Below, piece after piece: positions 18,610 to 27,913 of a stretch of DNA of 64,000 bases. A model generated the notes under the pieces. It was given only the letters and a program-made list of their open reading frames with translations. It was not told where the DNA came from and ran no database searches. Source of the DNA: ENR-C20 sp942493145 (GTDB lineage Bacteria > Bacillota > Clostridia > Acetivibrionales > DTU013); contig OW818679.1 of assembly GCA_942493145.1 (NCBI GenBank), forward strand, positions 2,356,001 through 2,420,000, in the 5' to 3' direction. Position numbers and translations under genes: made by a program. Within the stretch, counting starts at the first letter, position 1. Every line of letters starts with the position of its first letter.

Positions 18610-20167
18610 TTATAGCGGGATATTCCTTTTTTGGCAGGTCTGTTCTCCCTCTTTGCTGGCAAGCATTTCCAGTGCATTTATCAGTCTTATCCTTGTTGTT
18701 GCAGGCTCGATAACATCATCAACATAGCCCCTTGCTGCTGCAACATAAGGATTGGAGAATTTATTTCTGTATTCATCTATTTTCTCATTTCTTGCTTCTA
18801 CAGGATCTGCTGCTTCTGCAATTTCCTTGCGGAAAATAATATTTGCAGCACCATCCGGTCCCATTACTGCAATTTCTGCGCTGGGCCATGCAAATACCAT
18901 GTCAGCACCCAGATGCTTGCTGTTCATTGCAATATATGCTCCACCATAGGCTTTTCTCACAATTATATTGATCTTTGGGAACTGTTGCTTCAGAGAAAGC
19001 ATAAAGAAGCTTTGCGCCATGCCTAATTATACCGTTGTATTCCTGTCCGACTCCTGGTAAGTAATCCGGAACATCGGTAAATGTAATAATTGGAATGTTA
19101 AAGGCATCACAGAACCTGATAAACCTTGCACCTTTATCGGAAGAATTGACATCCAAGTACACCTGCCATAATCTTCGGTTGGTTTGCCTAAAATACCAAC
19201 GGTACTGCCATTCAGCCTGCCGAAACCAATCACTATGTTCTGTGCAAAATGCTTCTGAATTTCCAGAAAATCGCCATTATCAACCATCTTTTCGATAATA
19301 TCTAACATATCATATGGTTTGTTTGCATTGTCCGGAATGATATCGTTAAGTTCATCTGCCAGCCTGTTCAAATCATCTTCTGATTGATAGGTAGGCACAT
19401 CTGTAAGGTTGTTATCCGGCAGGAAGCTTACAAGCTTTTTGATTTCTTGTATACATTCTTCTTCATTGCTACTTTTGAAATGTGCTACACCGCACTTGGT
19501 TATTGTGTGTATTTGCGCCTCCCAGCATCTCAAATGTAACATCCTCCCCTGTTACAGCCTTTATGACCTGAGGACCTGTGATAAACATGTGACTGGTTTT
19601 TTCAACCATGAATATAAAATCGGTTATTGCAGGAGAATAAACTGCACCACCTGCGCAAGGCCCCATAATAACCGATATCTGCGGGATTACACCTGAAGCG
19701 AGTGTGTTTCTGAAGAAGATATTGCCATACCCGCTGAGTGCATCTATGCCTTCTTCAATCCTGGCTCCGCCAGAATCGTTAATACTTATAAAGGGTGCCT
19801 GCCCATTTTCATTGCCATATCCATGACTTTTGTGATTTTCTTGGCGTGCGCTTCACCCAGTGATCCACCAATTACCGTGAAATCCTGTGAGGATACACGA
19901 AAACAAGTCTTCCATTAATATTTCCATAACCTGTAACAACGCCGTCTCCTGGCGCTTTCTTTTTTTGCATGTCGAAATCGATTGCACGTGTTTCTACGAA
20001 TGCATCAATTTCAACAAAAGTATGCGGGTCAAAAAGCTTATCAAGCCTTTCGACGAGCCGACATTTTGCCGGAATCATGCTGCTTGGCTATTTTGTCCGC
20101 GCCGCCACCCATCTCCAGTTTTTCCTTTGTGGAATGGAGCAGTGATATTTTCTGATTAGTTAGTCAT
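18610..20167 (-). pseudogene. Methylmalonyl-CoA carboxyltransferase 12S subunit, MmdA-like (frameshifted)
   Basis: An acyl-CoA carboxyltransferase of about 515 residues spread over several frames: RLDKLFDPHTFVEIDAF, GGSLGEAHAKK, INDSGGARIEEG, GPCAGGAVYSPAITDF, ITGPQVIKAVTGE, GVAHF, FIRFCDAFNIPI, RKAYGGAYIAMNSKHLG, ending RNIPL. Breaks are near 20159 (4-nt insertion after the start), 20051, 19894, 19800, 19514, 19185, 19155, 18973, 18651 and 18628, mostly one-base insertions. ATG 20165-20167 has GAGGTG upstream. It would take CO2 from methylmalonyl-CoA. The protein sequence is conserved in every fragment. Confidence 0.88.
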
Positions 20168-20345
20168 GCGTCAGACACCTCATATCCATTTTTTTCGGTC
20201 GGTAATTATAAGATTCATACAATACATGATTTTTCTCTATCTATGCTCTTTCTATGCCTTTGCCATCTGGATTCATATACTGGTAATGTTATATGATGAT
20301 AAGCTAACGCAAATACAACAGTTATTCTGAAGTACTAATAAAAAA

Positions 20346-21239
20346 TTATATAGTATTATCCATATAAATGCAAGAATTGAGTAGTATTACGTCGCGGATT
20401 ATCTTGGCCGCCAGAATGGCAGTCCTGTCCGAACTGTCATATGGCGGAGAAACCTCAACAATGTCAAAGCCAACAAGATTAACTCCCTTGAACGCATGAA
20501 CAGCTTCAAGAAGCTCTCTTGAACTGATGCCCCCAGGTTCAGGTGTTCCTGTTCCATTTGCATATGATGGATCGGCCACATCTATATCAAGAGTCAGATA
20601 TACAGGTCTGTCGCCAAACGACGGCAGCACCTTTGAAAGTGGCTCCAGTACATTAAATTTGTACATATTCGTTTTTTCACCGGCAAGGATGAACTCTTCC
20701 TGTGTACCTGACCTTATACCGAATTGGTATATGTTCCCGCCAGGCATGAAATCCATCAGCCTCCTTACTGCAGATGCATGTGAATTGGGACACCCGAGGT
20801 ATCCCTCACGCAAGTCGGCATGTGCGTCGAACTGCACCACTATAAGATCATCCCCGTATTTTTCATATACCTTTCGAATTACAGGTACACTGATAAGGTG
20901 CTCGCCACCGATAAAAACAGGGAATTTGCCGTCCCTTACTATCTCAGCTGCAGAAGCCTCAATCAAATCAAGGCTCTTCTCCACATTCCCAATTGGAAGG
21001 TCAAGGTCCCCGCAATCATAAAATGATGCGTCCTCAAGGCTTGCATCCATATATACGCTGTATTCTTCGATACCGATGGAAACCTCGCGTATCTTCTGTG
21101 GGCCAAACCTGGCGCCCGGCCTGAAGCTACAGGTGAAATCCATCGGAACCCCGACAAGGACAGACCTTGCTTCTTCGTAGCTGTCACAGCTTGCCATGAA
21201 TTTTGTGGAAAGGGTCCACAAACCATCCTTCAAACTCAT
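20346..21239 (-). CDS. speB: Agmatinase (ureohydrolase family)
   Basis: About 297 residues with all manganese-site motifs of the arginase/agmatinase family: GGEHL near residue 115, FDAHADLR, and DIDVADPSYANGTGTPEPGG. The GTPEPGG ending of that last motif is typical of agmatinase rather than arginase. It would hydrolyse agmatine to putrescine and urea. GGAGG lies 5 nt before the ATG at 21239. No arginine decarboxylase or spermidine synthase gene is adjacent, so the pathway context is incomplete. Intact, although directly next to the damaged carboxyltransferase operon. Confidence 0.9.
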   Translation of the reverse strand: MSLKDGLWTLSTKFMASCDSYEEARSVLVGVPMDFTCSFRPGARFGPQKIREVSIGIEEYSVYMDASLEDASFYDCGDLDLPIGNVEKSLDLIEASAAEIVRDGKFPVFIGGEHLISVPVIRKVYEKYGDDLIVVQFDAHADLREGYLGCPNSHASAVRRLMDFMPGGNIYQFGIRSGTQEEFILAGEKTNMYKFNVLEPLSKVLPSFGDRPVYLTLDIDVADPSYANGTGTPEPGGISSRELLEAVHAFKGVNLVGFDIVEVSPPYDSSDRTAILAAKIIRDVILLNSCIYMDNTI

Positions 21240-21294
21240 TCCATCCTCCAAAATCAATAGTTATATATTTGCTATCTCATCGGGGGTATATTCC

Positions 21295-22089
21295 TTACAG
21301 ATGCTTGATCTCTTCAGGTGTAAGATACCTCCAGCTGCCCTCTTCAAGGCCTTCCAGCTTCAAAGGTCCCAGCGACACGAGCTTGAGCTTCAACACATCG
21401 TGGTTCAAAGCCTCAAGCATCCTCCTGACCTGCCGGTTTCTGCCTTCATGCACCGTGACCTCAACCATTGAATTCTTTTCATATATATCAAGCGTCTTGA
21501 TCTTCGCAGGCGAAGTCACACCGTCATCAAGCCTGACGCCTCTTTTAAATGCCTGGATATCTTCTTCGTCTATCCTGCCCTCTATCTTAACATGATACAC
21601 CTTGTCCGTCTCGTGCTTTGGGTGCATAAGCCTGTTTGCAAGTTCTCCGTCATTGGTGAGCAGGAGCAGCCCTGAAGTGTCGTAATCCAGCCTGCCTATA
21701 GGATATATTCTCTCCTCCACACCTTCTATAAGGTCAAGAACAGTCTTTCTGTCAAACTGGTCCTTTGCGGTCGTAACATACCCGGCAGGCTTATTAAGCA
21801 TTATATATACTTTCCTCGCTTCAGGCTTCACAGTCTTACCGTCAACTTTAACCGAATCCGATTCTGTCACTTTGGTTCCTAATTCTGTCACTATCCGTCC
21901 GTTGACTGCGACCCGACCCTTCAGTATGAGTTCCTCGCTCTTCCTTCTGGAGGCCACCCCTGCTTCGGCAAGGTATTTCTGCAGTCTCATTTCGGGCTTT
22001 GAACCATCCCGCCTGGAATTTTCCTGCTTTGTATTTTCCTGCTTTGTATTTTCCTGCTTTGTATTTTCCTGCTTTGATTTATCTGGCAT
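21295..22089 (-). CDS. rluB: rRNA pseudouridine synthase (RluB/RsuA family)
   Basis: 264 residues. An N-terminal S4 RNA-binding domain (about 32-80, MRLQKYLAEAGVASRRKSEELI) precedes the catalytic domain with GRLDYDTSGLLLLTNDG, which holds the catalytic Asp, and HEGRNRQVRRM. It isomerises a uridine in 23S (or 16S) rRNA. The first 25 residues contain four near-identical copies of a five-residue KQENT unit, encoded by a 15-bp tandem repeat at about 22019-22077. This tail is not part of the family and may vary in copy number. Confidence 0.92.
   Translation of the reverse strand: MPDKSKQENTKQENTKQENTKQENSRRDGSKPEMRLQKYLAEAGVASRRKSEELILKGRVAVNGRIVTELGTKVTESDSVKVDGKTVKPEARKVYIMLNKPAGYVTTAKDQFDRKTVLDLIEGVEERIYPIGRLDYDTSGLLLLTNDGELANRLMHPKHETDKVYHVKIEGRIDEEDIQAFKRGVRLDDGVTSPAKIKTLDIYEKNSMVEVTVHEGRNRQVRRMLEALNHDVLKLKLVSLGPLKLEGLEEGSWRYLTPEEIKHL
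22019..22077. repeat. 15-bp tandem repeat in the rluB N-terminus
   Basis: About four copies of a 15-nt unit (TTTTCCTGCTTTGTA on the plus strand) encode the repeated KQENT peptide at the N-terminus of the pseudouridine synthase. The period is a multiple of three, so copy number changes keep the frame. Confidence 0.85.
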
Positions 22090-22190
22090 TAAACTATAAA
22101 ACCATCCTTACATTTGATTTCCGTTCCGACAACCAACCACGGCATATACCATATGGCAATCGTTCCCGGTATAGATTATTATACCACCCG

Positions 22191-22214
22191 TGCATGGATA
22201 AATATATCCATGCA
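22191..22214. repeat. Short perfect palindrome upstream of rluB
   Basis: TGCATGGATA and its complement surround a 4-nt AATA loop in the intergenic space between two divergently read genes. It could be an operator or a small hairpin; no T tract follows, so a terminator role is not supported. Confidence 0.4.
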
Positions 22215-22317
22215 TATATAAATACTTTCACCTGCTTGTGCAAGAAAAATGCTATGTAAGGAGTTGAGAAGCCAAGCCCTAATATTGTCTAATTTTGCCA
22301 AGCTTTGACGGATAATG

Positions 22318-22345
22318 TTGAAAAATGTCAATTTCATAGTATAAT
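22318..22345 (+). promoter_or_regulatory. Sigma-A-type promoter for the zinc-ribbon gene
   Basis: TTGAAA at 22318-22323 and TATAAT at 22340-22345 are separated by 16 bp, upstream of the small zinc-ribbon gene. Confidence 0.55.
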
Positions 22346-22474
22346 AGATTATAACGAGTGTTAAAATTTTTGATTCAAGTTAAGAGTTGGTAGGTAACTA
22401 TGGCATATAACAGAAGAGAGTCAAAGAACCAACCAAAATTTGTCTTATCAAATCTGATTGGAGATGGGTTATAT

Positions 22475-22669
22475 ATGATATATGTCTGTGAAAATTGTCA
22501 TTTCACTTTTGAGAGGGTTGGTAATGTCGAGCATTGCCCTGACTGTGGGAAAATAAACATTCGTCATGCTAAGGAAGAAGAAACCAAAAAGTACCTTCAA
22601 ATAAAAGAAGATTCTCTCAAAGCGAACCTTAATTTTCGGCTCAGAACAATCAACATACTTAAACTTTAG
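22475..22669 (+). CDS. Small zinc-ribbon protein, unknown
   Basis: About 64 residues beginning MIYVCENCHFTFERVG, with two CxxC pairs (CENC and CPDC) that form a rubredoxin-like or zinc-ribbon knuckle. Short proteins of this kind are frequent in Clostridia, and some databases call them rubredoxin-like. The frame is open from an ATG at 22400, which would add 25 residues, and the start choice is uncertain because neither site has an ideal Shine-Dalgarno. Function unknown. Confidence 0.6.
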   Translation: MIYVCENCHFTFERVGNVEHCPDCGKINIRHAKEEETKKYLQIKEDSLKANLNFRLRTINILKL

Positions 22670-22767
22670 AATAATTTATATTGGTTTGGGTACCTTGTTG
22701 ATTTGAAATCAGCTTTGTTGCTCCAGACAGATAGCTTTATTAATAAATTATGAAAGGGGTAAGAGTT

Positions 22768-23171
22768 ATGTCAAAGCTTAGTGTTATCGAGGGAATCGGA
22801 GAAGCCTATGAGGCCAGGCTGGAGGAGGCCGGTGTGAAATCAATCGAGGTATTACTGGAAACTTGTGCGACTAAAAAAGGCAGATCAGATATTGCAGAAA
22901 AAACTGGTATAACCGAGAAACTGATTCTCAAGTGGGCTAATAATGCCGATCTTGCAAGGATAAAGGGTATCGGCGGAGAGTATGCCGAGCTGCTGGAAGC
23001 TGCCGGCGTTGATACTGTTCCGGAACTCGCCACCCGGAAGGCAGATAATCTTTTCAAAAGATGCAGGAAATAAATGACGCCAAGTCTCTTGTCAGGAAAC
23101 TTCCCACAGAAGCACAGGTTGAAGATTGGGTAAAGCAGGCAGGCACGCTGCCCCGTATTCTGCAGTATTAA
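22768..23171 (+). pseudogene. DUF4332 helix-hairpin-helix protein (one frameshift)
   Basis: The first part (MSKLSVIEGIGEAYEARLEE, then IKGIGGEYAELLEAAGV) contains two helix-hairpin-helix repeats typical of DUF4332 proteins of about 130 residues. After ADNLF the frame is lost at about 23058; the missing C-terminus continues in another frame as MQEINDAKSLVRKLPTEAQ and ends QAGTLPRILQY at 23171. A single missing A in the A-run restores a normal-length protein. The start has GGGG 9 nt upstream. Its role is unknown; DNA binding is only suggested by the fold. Confidence 0.75.
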
Positions 23172-23270
23172 AAAAGCAGCGAGAGGTTCGTATTACTCCC
23201 ACGTTATCGCGTAGTTCTTCTGTGGATAATCAGGGATTTATAGAAATTAAAATAGTAAAGGAGAAACATC

Positions 23271-23489
23271 ATGGACATAAAGGCAAAAATTGAGGAGATC
23301 ATTGATAAAGTAAAATCGGACAAGGAATTTGCATCTAAATTTTCCCAGGATCCGGTGAAAGCAGTAGAATCAGTAATTGGAATCGATCTTCCGGATGATC
23401 AGATTAACGCTTTGATTGACGGCGTAAAAGCCAAACTATCTCTGGACAAGGCAGACGATTTGTTTGGGAAGGTAAAAAAACTGTTTTGA
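23271..23489 (+). CDS. Small helical protein, unknown
   Basis: A 72-residue Lys/Asp-rich protein (MDIKAKIEEIIDKVKSDKEF). The segment DPVKAVESVIGIDLPDDQI resembles the DPxxALExxLGIxLP pattern of NHLP-type peptide leaders, but the protein continues with a second amphipathic helix, lacks a Gly-Gly cleavage site, and has no RiPP enzymes nearby. An AAAGGAG precedes the ATG by about 9 nt, and an intrinsic terminator follows. It probably shares the transcript of the DUF4332 gene. Function unknown. Confidence 0.6.
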   Translation: MDIKAKIEEIIDKVKSDKEFASKFSQDPVKAVESVIGIDLPDDQINALIDGVKAKLSLDKADDLFGKVKKLF

Positions 23490-23517
23490 TGTATTGATGT
23501 TTGTAGAGATATAAAAG

Positions 23518-23559
23518 GCACGAATGGCAAACATGATAAAACTTGTTTGCCATTTGTGC
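23518..23559 (+). terminator. Hairpin terminator after the small helical protein
   Basis: A 15-bp stem (GCACGAATGGCAAAC with one wobble pair to its partner) and a 12-nt loop lie 29 bp after the stop codon at 23489. It also lies at the 3' side of the convergent C11 peptidase gene and could serve both. Confidence 0.65.
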
Positions 23560-23587
23560 ATTGGTTTCACCGGGATATGTGTGAACC

Positions 23588-26114
23588 TCAGTCTGTAATT
23601 GCCGGCGTCCAATACCTGTTGCCATAAATATCGGTTAACCGGTAGGTCATCCGGTAGCTGTCGTTTTTGACGGACAGATTTTCTATTTTCCATTCACCTG
23701 AGGTGGTGTACTGCTCGCCGAGATAATACGTATCGCTGTACTGACCGTCATAAGTGTAATAGTCGCAGAGAAAGTCGATTTTATCACCTGCTTCAATGTC
23801 AATAAGCCCTTTTGCAACGGTTTCAGTCTGCAGCGCAGCATCATATTGCACCTGTGCGCCAATTACCATTCCATCCGGATTCTCATTGTCAAACACGATA
23901 ATAATATCAACACGCTTCTGGTTCAACAAGGCAGGCACACGTCCCCTGATGGAATAGGAATCGCCATTATGGTCGTCGCTTAACATGTAGTAGCTGACGA
24001 TCCGTCCGTTGATTGCGAGCCAGGTTCCGTCGTATTCCATTATGAGGTCGCCTTCATCGTTATATTCATAGACGTTGTCAAGACCCAGGTCAATAAAACC
24101 TTCGCCATCATCCAGAAAAACATTCAGCTCCATATGGTGGATCATATCCCACTGATCTTCTGTGAGCGCCAGAACACGTCTTCCGTCCTTTCTTGATAAT
24201 CTTAATAGCCGAGGCATCAATCCGGTGTTCTTTATAATAGTCTTCCGAAGCCTTCATCCGATCTGCGTCAAGCCAGCTGCTCAGAGCATTGCCTGATATA
24301 TCCGTAAGAGTATCGCCCCCGATACCCAGGAGGCCACTGCCGGAACCAGAACTACCACCAGATAAAAACGAATTCAGCAACGCCCCGACGATATCGGAAC
24401 CGGCGGACTGCGAAGAGCCTGCAGAAGACGATGTTCCAGTGTTGCCGGCAAGGTTTCCGAGAAGCGACGAAAGCAGATTGTCGCTGCCGGTTGAAGTGAT
24501 TTGTCCGCCAGCTGTCAGGCTCGCGAAGCTTTTTATGCAATTGCTGTACTCTTCATCTAAACCTATCCTGTCATAAGTGGATAATGCGGTATTCAGTTTG
24601 GAGGTCGTTCCATAAGGAAAAAATATCGATACACCGTTTGCGTTTGTTATATTCGTTGACGTGCGGTTATATTTTATGCATCCTCGCAGTGCCTTGGCGA
24701 AGGATTTTGCCTCTGTGTTTCCGATTTTTTCGGCAAAGTGGATGAGGTCGATCTGGTTTAACCTGCTCGAGGCCGCAAATTCTTTAGTGCTGGCACGGGC
24801 GTCGGAAATCGTCTTGTATTCATCCTTGTCAATGAGCGCGCCAGTAGATTTAGAAAATGTCATAAACGTAGGGGGCACCGTACCCTTAAGCTCTGCCAGA
24901 TCAATCATCGAAAGTGTAGCCTGACTACTTGGTGTTTTCTCCCCAACATCCTTAACATAATCATCAATCAGCTTTTTCCCAAGATCAATTGTCTGAATGG
25001 AAGTATTCTTTGACAGAGCCGTTATCCAGCCGGTATAATACCAGCCTATACCCGGTTCAACTTCCTCGGATGCAATCATATAGTCAGCGCAGGGTTCCAG
25101 AACTATAGCTGTTTCAAGCGTTGCCATCAGGCAGGCATCAAACCCTACCAGATCGAAGGAGCAGCCGCTGTTTTTGAGTGCAGTGGCTATTTCATCCAGC
25201 GTCATGCTGTTATTCGGATAATGCTGGTCATAGCCGTAGGCCGTCAGTGAACCGCCGCCATGGTCCCACATAATAAGCATATATCGGTCTGCAGGATAGT
25301 TTTCCCTGCTGTATTTTATGAAGTCAGTAAGTGTATTCGGATCAACCATTGATTTTTTCCCCAGATTGTCCTCAAGCAGCTGCAAGCCCTCGGATGTTAC
25401 GCGGTAACGCTGGTTTGTCCTGCTGCTTATTACGTTGTTCTGCCATTTGGACGTACCACCGGTTTCTACGATAATATTGACTTTATCCGAAATCTCGGCG
25501 TATAGCATCTCCTGTAAATCAGAGGTTGCCATTCCGCCATTTGCCTCAAGGTCTGTTCCGCACAAATAAACCATTACCGTCGCCGTACCGCTGCCATTGC
25601 TCTTCAGCACCGTGCGCTTGTCTCGGGCAAGCTTGGAAACCGATGTTGAGACCGGATATGCACCATTTTCTTTATAGGAAGAACCGGTATCGGAGGATTG
25701 TGAAACACCGGCAGGTAATGCTGATTGCTGTGAAGTTTGGAAACCCGATGGCTCTAAACCGTCTGAGTCTGTTAAATCGGTGTTTGTGCCGCTGAATTTA
25801 TTGTAAATGAAATAGATGGCAATAATTACTATTATTATAATTAATTTGGATGTGCCGCCGGAACGTTTACCGCTCTTGCCGGAAAAACCGCCAATACCGG
25901 GTAAAAAGCTCCCTGTTCTCCGTGGTGAAGTGTTTTTACTGTTTGAGCCATTTATATTTTCATCGAAAGGATTCTCAGTCCTGTCCGAATATCCGCCTGA
26001 ATCCCCGACCGGGCCTCCGGTTATACCACCGATACCGCTTCCACGCTTATGCACATTATCGCTGCCTGCGCCTATCCGTTTCTTCCGCCCCTCAGGCCTG
26101 TCATTTTTATCCAT
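23588..26114 (-). pseudogene. Clostripain-family (C11) cysteine peptidase, one frameshift
   Basis: About 840 residues if joined. The N-terminus is a Gly/Ser/Arg-rich cytoplasmic tail, then one transmembrane helix (about 93-110), then a C11 domain with VMVYLCGTDLE, MWDHGGG (catalytic His) and GFDACLMA (catalytic Cys), a Gly/Ser-rich linker (about 560-610) and a C-terminal beta-rich domain. The frame is lost at about 24188, where an extra G follows an AAA; the C-terminal domain continues as GRRVLALTEDQWDM and ends TPAITD. The first frame alone ends at 24108 with the peptidase domain intact, so the product may still work. Membrane-anchored, active site outside. Confidence 0.85.
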
Positions 26115-26193
26115 ATAAACCTGCTAACAAAAGTCAACACTTTTATTGCAGGTTCTTCATTTTCTTAAATATATAGTTTTTTACATGACAATA

Positions 26194-26216
26194 AGACCAG
26201 CTGCAAACTCTGGTCT
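26194..26216. terminator. Hairpin with T tract between the C11 gene and the IS110 element
   Basis: AGACCAG and CTGGTCT flank a 9-nt loop, followed on the plus strand by seven T. No plus-strand gene lies upstream, so it may be part of the right end of the IS110 element or the end of an unannotated transcript. Confidence 0.5.
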
Positions 26217-26235
26217 GTTTTTTTATTGATTACTT

Positions 26236-27431
26236 TTACTGATAAACTTCTTTTACTCTTGCATAATATATACGCAAAAATTTATTCAAACCAGCCATCT
26301 TGGCAACTTTCTTGGGCTTACCTTCGCTTTCTTTCTTAATTATAAATTGATAAACCGAATCGTCTTCATTCTTTGTTGTCTTTAAACACCTCATTGTCTC
26401 ATACCCTATTTTTCTCAACAAAGATGATCCTCTCTTTGATATGTGTCGGTTAGTTCCTATGAATTGCCCAGATTGATAAGGAGGAGCATCTATACCTGCA
26501 TATGCAATTAAAGCTTTACCACTGTGAAATCTTCGCACATCTCCAATTTCTGCTATCAGTTTTGGCGCAAGGACATCACCAACTCCACCCATAGCTCTTA
26601 CAATTGGATATTCTTTCAAGCTCTTTGCTAATTCTTTCATCTGTGTTAAAATCGTCTTTAGAGTATTATCTACTTCGCGTAGAACTCGAACAGCTTCCAA
26701 TACTAACATTTTGGTTGATGGGGTACTGGAAGATAAAGTAGGGATACCATCCTTGGCTATAGCATATATCTTCACAGCTTTTAGTTCATTAGGATGGTAT
26801 CCTTTCTTTTCTGCCCATTTTAGATAACTGTTTATAAATTGCTTTTCACTTTTCTTTGTAATGTTGTCATAATGCCAATATTCTTCTACGAAGTCAGACA
26901 ATTTATCTTTTCCAGAGCTTTCATTCCAGCCATTTAGTAATGTCTTAATACCTGGCATTGTATAATCTAACATATTTGTCAGTACAAGAACGCTTTCTAT
27001 CCTCATTTTCATATAGTGGGCATACTGTCTACCTAATAATTTTAATTCTTGATACGTGCTTTCTGTAAACTCATAGTTATCAAGATGGTACCAGTTATCA
27101 ATTCCATAATTCGCTATTTTCTTAGCGTCAAGTCTATCAGTCTTGGCTCTGCGAAGTCCCCTGCATCTATATTCCTTCATGACAAAAGGATTAATTACAG
27201 ATACATAAAGTTCTTTTTCTTTTAGATAACAAAGTACAGGTAGGTGATAAGCTCCTGTGGCTTCCATAACTACTCTACTTCTTCATCAAACCGTTTTAAC
27301 ATAGTTACTAATTCAGATAATTCTTTTTCTGTATGAAGAATCTCAAAGGGTGAACTTAAAATTTCTCCATAAGGCTTTAAGATACATACAGTACTTTTCT
27401 CTTTTGAAATATCAATACCTACACTTATCAA
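26236..27431 (-). pseudogene. IS110-family transposase (one frameshift)
   Basis: About 398 residues over two frames. The RuvC-like DEDD domain shows VGIDISKE, the VMEATGAYH segment and KTDRLDAKKIA; the C-terminal Tnp_20 domain shows MGGVGDVLAPKLIAEIGD and SKRGSSLLRKIGYET, with the catalytic serine. The frame is lost near 27275, where one A is missing between DEEV and VVMEATG. TTG 27429-27431 has GGAGG 7 nt upstream and fits the family start best. IS110 recombinases use a bridge RNA made from the element's own non-coding end; the upstream region here is structured. Confidence 0.9.
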
Positions 27432-27541
27432 ACATGTACCCTCCATAAAATTATTGTAATTGTTACCCACCTACACTTATTACGATTCATTTTAGTTCGT
27501 TACACGAAAGCCTTTACGGTTTCAACCTGCTTAATCGAATC

Positions 27542-27630
27542 TTTATAATAAGGGATGGCTGACAGTTTTTATGTCGGATGTGGCTAATCCAAAAAGCACC
27601 GGGCCAGACCAATTACTCCCTTATTATAAA
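27542..27630 (-). ncRNA. Structured RNA upstream of IS110 transposase (candidate bridge RNA part)
   Basis: A perfect 14-bp inverted repeat (TTTATAATAAGGGA at 27542-27555 and its complement at 27617-27630) encloses 61 nt that can fold into small inner hairpins (GACA with TGTC; GGAT with ATCC). It lies 110 bp upstream of the transposase start, where IS110-type elements encode their bridge RNA. This is inference from position and structure; loop-to-target pairing was not tested. Confidence 0.4.
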
Positions 27631-27635
27631 AAAAT

Positions 27636-27681
27636 AAGTGCAAATGTTTAAGCCATTATTAATGGTTTAACACTTACACTT
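27636..27681 (-). terminator. Hairpin with T tract upstream of IS110
   Basis: An imperfect palindrome of about 21 bp per arm with a 3-nt loop is followed, on the minus strand, by ATTTTTTTA. It would stop transcription coming from gerW before the IS element. Confidence 0.6.
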
Positions 27682-27825
27682 TTATGGTACTAAAAATTTT
27701 CATTGAATTAGTACAATGATATCATAAACTATTAAATTATGGAGTAATTTGCCTGAAATTATTAGGATATCGTCGTCCTCGGCCCATTTGCAGAAGAAGC
27801 AGAGAAATTAGACGGATAACAGCAA

Positions 27826-27854
27826 AGGCAGACAGCCAAATCCGCTGTCTGCCT
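27826..27854 (-). terminator. Probable terminator after gerW
   Basis: A perfect 11-bp inverted repeat (AGGCAGACAGC and complement) with a 7-nt loop lies 60 bp downstream of the gerW stop codon. The T tract after it on the minus strand is short. Confidence 0.55.
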
Positions 27855-27913
27855 CACCAAATTACCCACAATTCATAATATGTCCCTATGGGAATGCGCC
27901 TGAGCAGCTTCTT

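Larger units (their letters stand above)
26180..27640 (-). mobile_element. IS110-family insertion sequence (ends approximate)
   Basis: The element contains the broken transposase and about 200 bp of upstream non-coding sequence. IS110 elements lack terminal inverted repeats, so exact ends cannot be set by eye; the limits are estimates based on the flanking hairpins. It sits between the C11 peptidase gene and the end of the gerW operon. Confidence 0.6.

Noticed and set aside
22019..22077. CRISPR-like repeat
   Set aside because: The copies are directly adjacent without spacers and lie in a coding frame; no cas genes are in the window.
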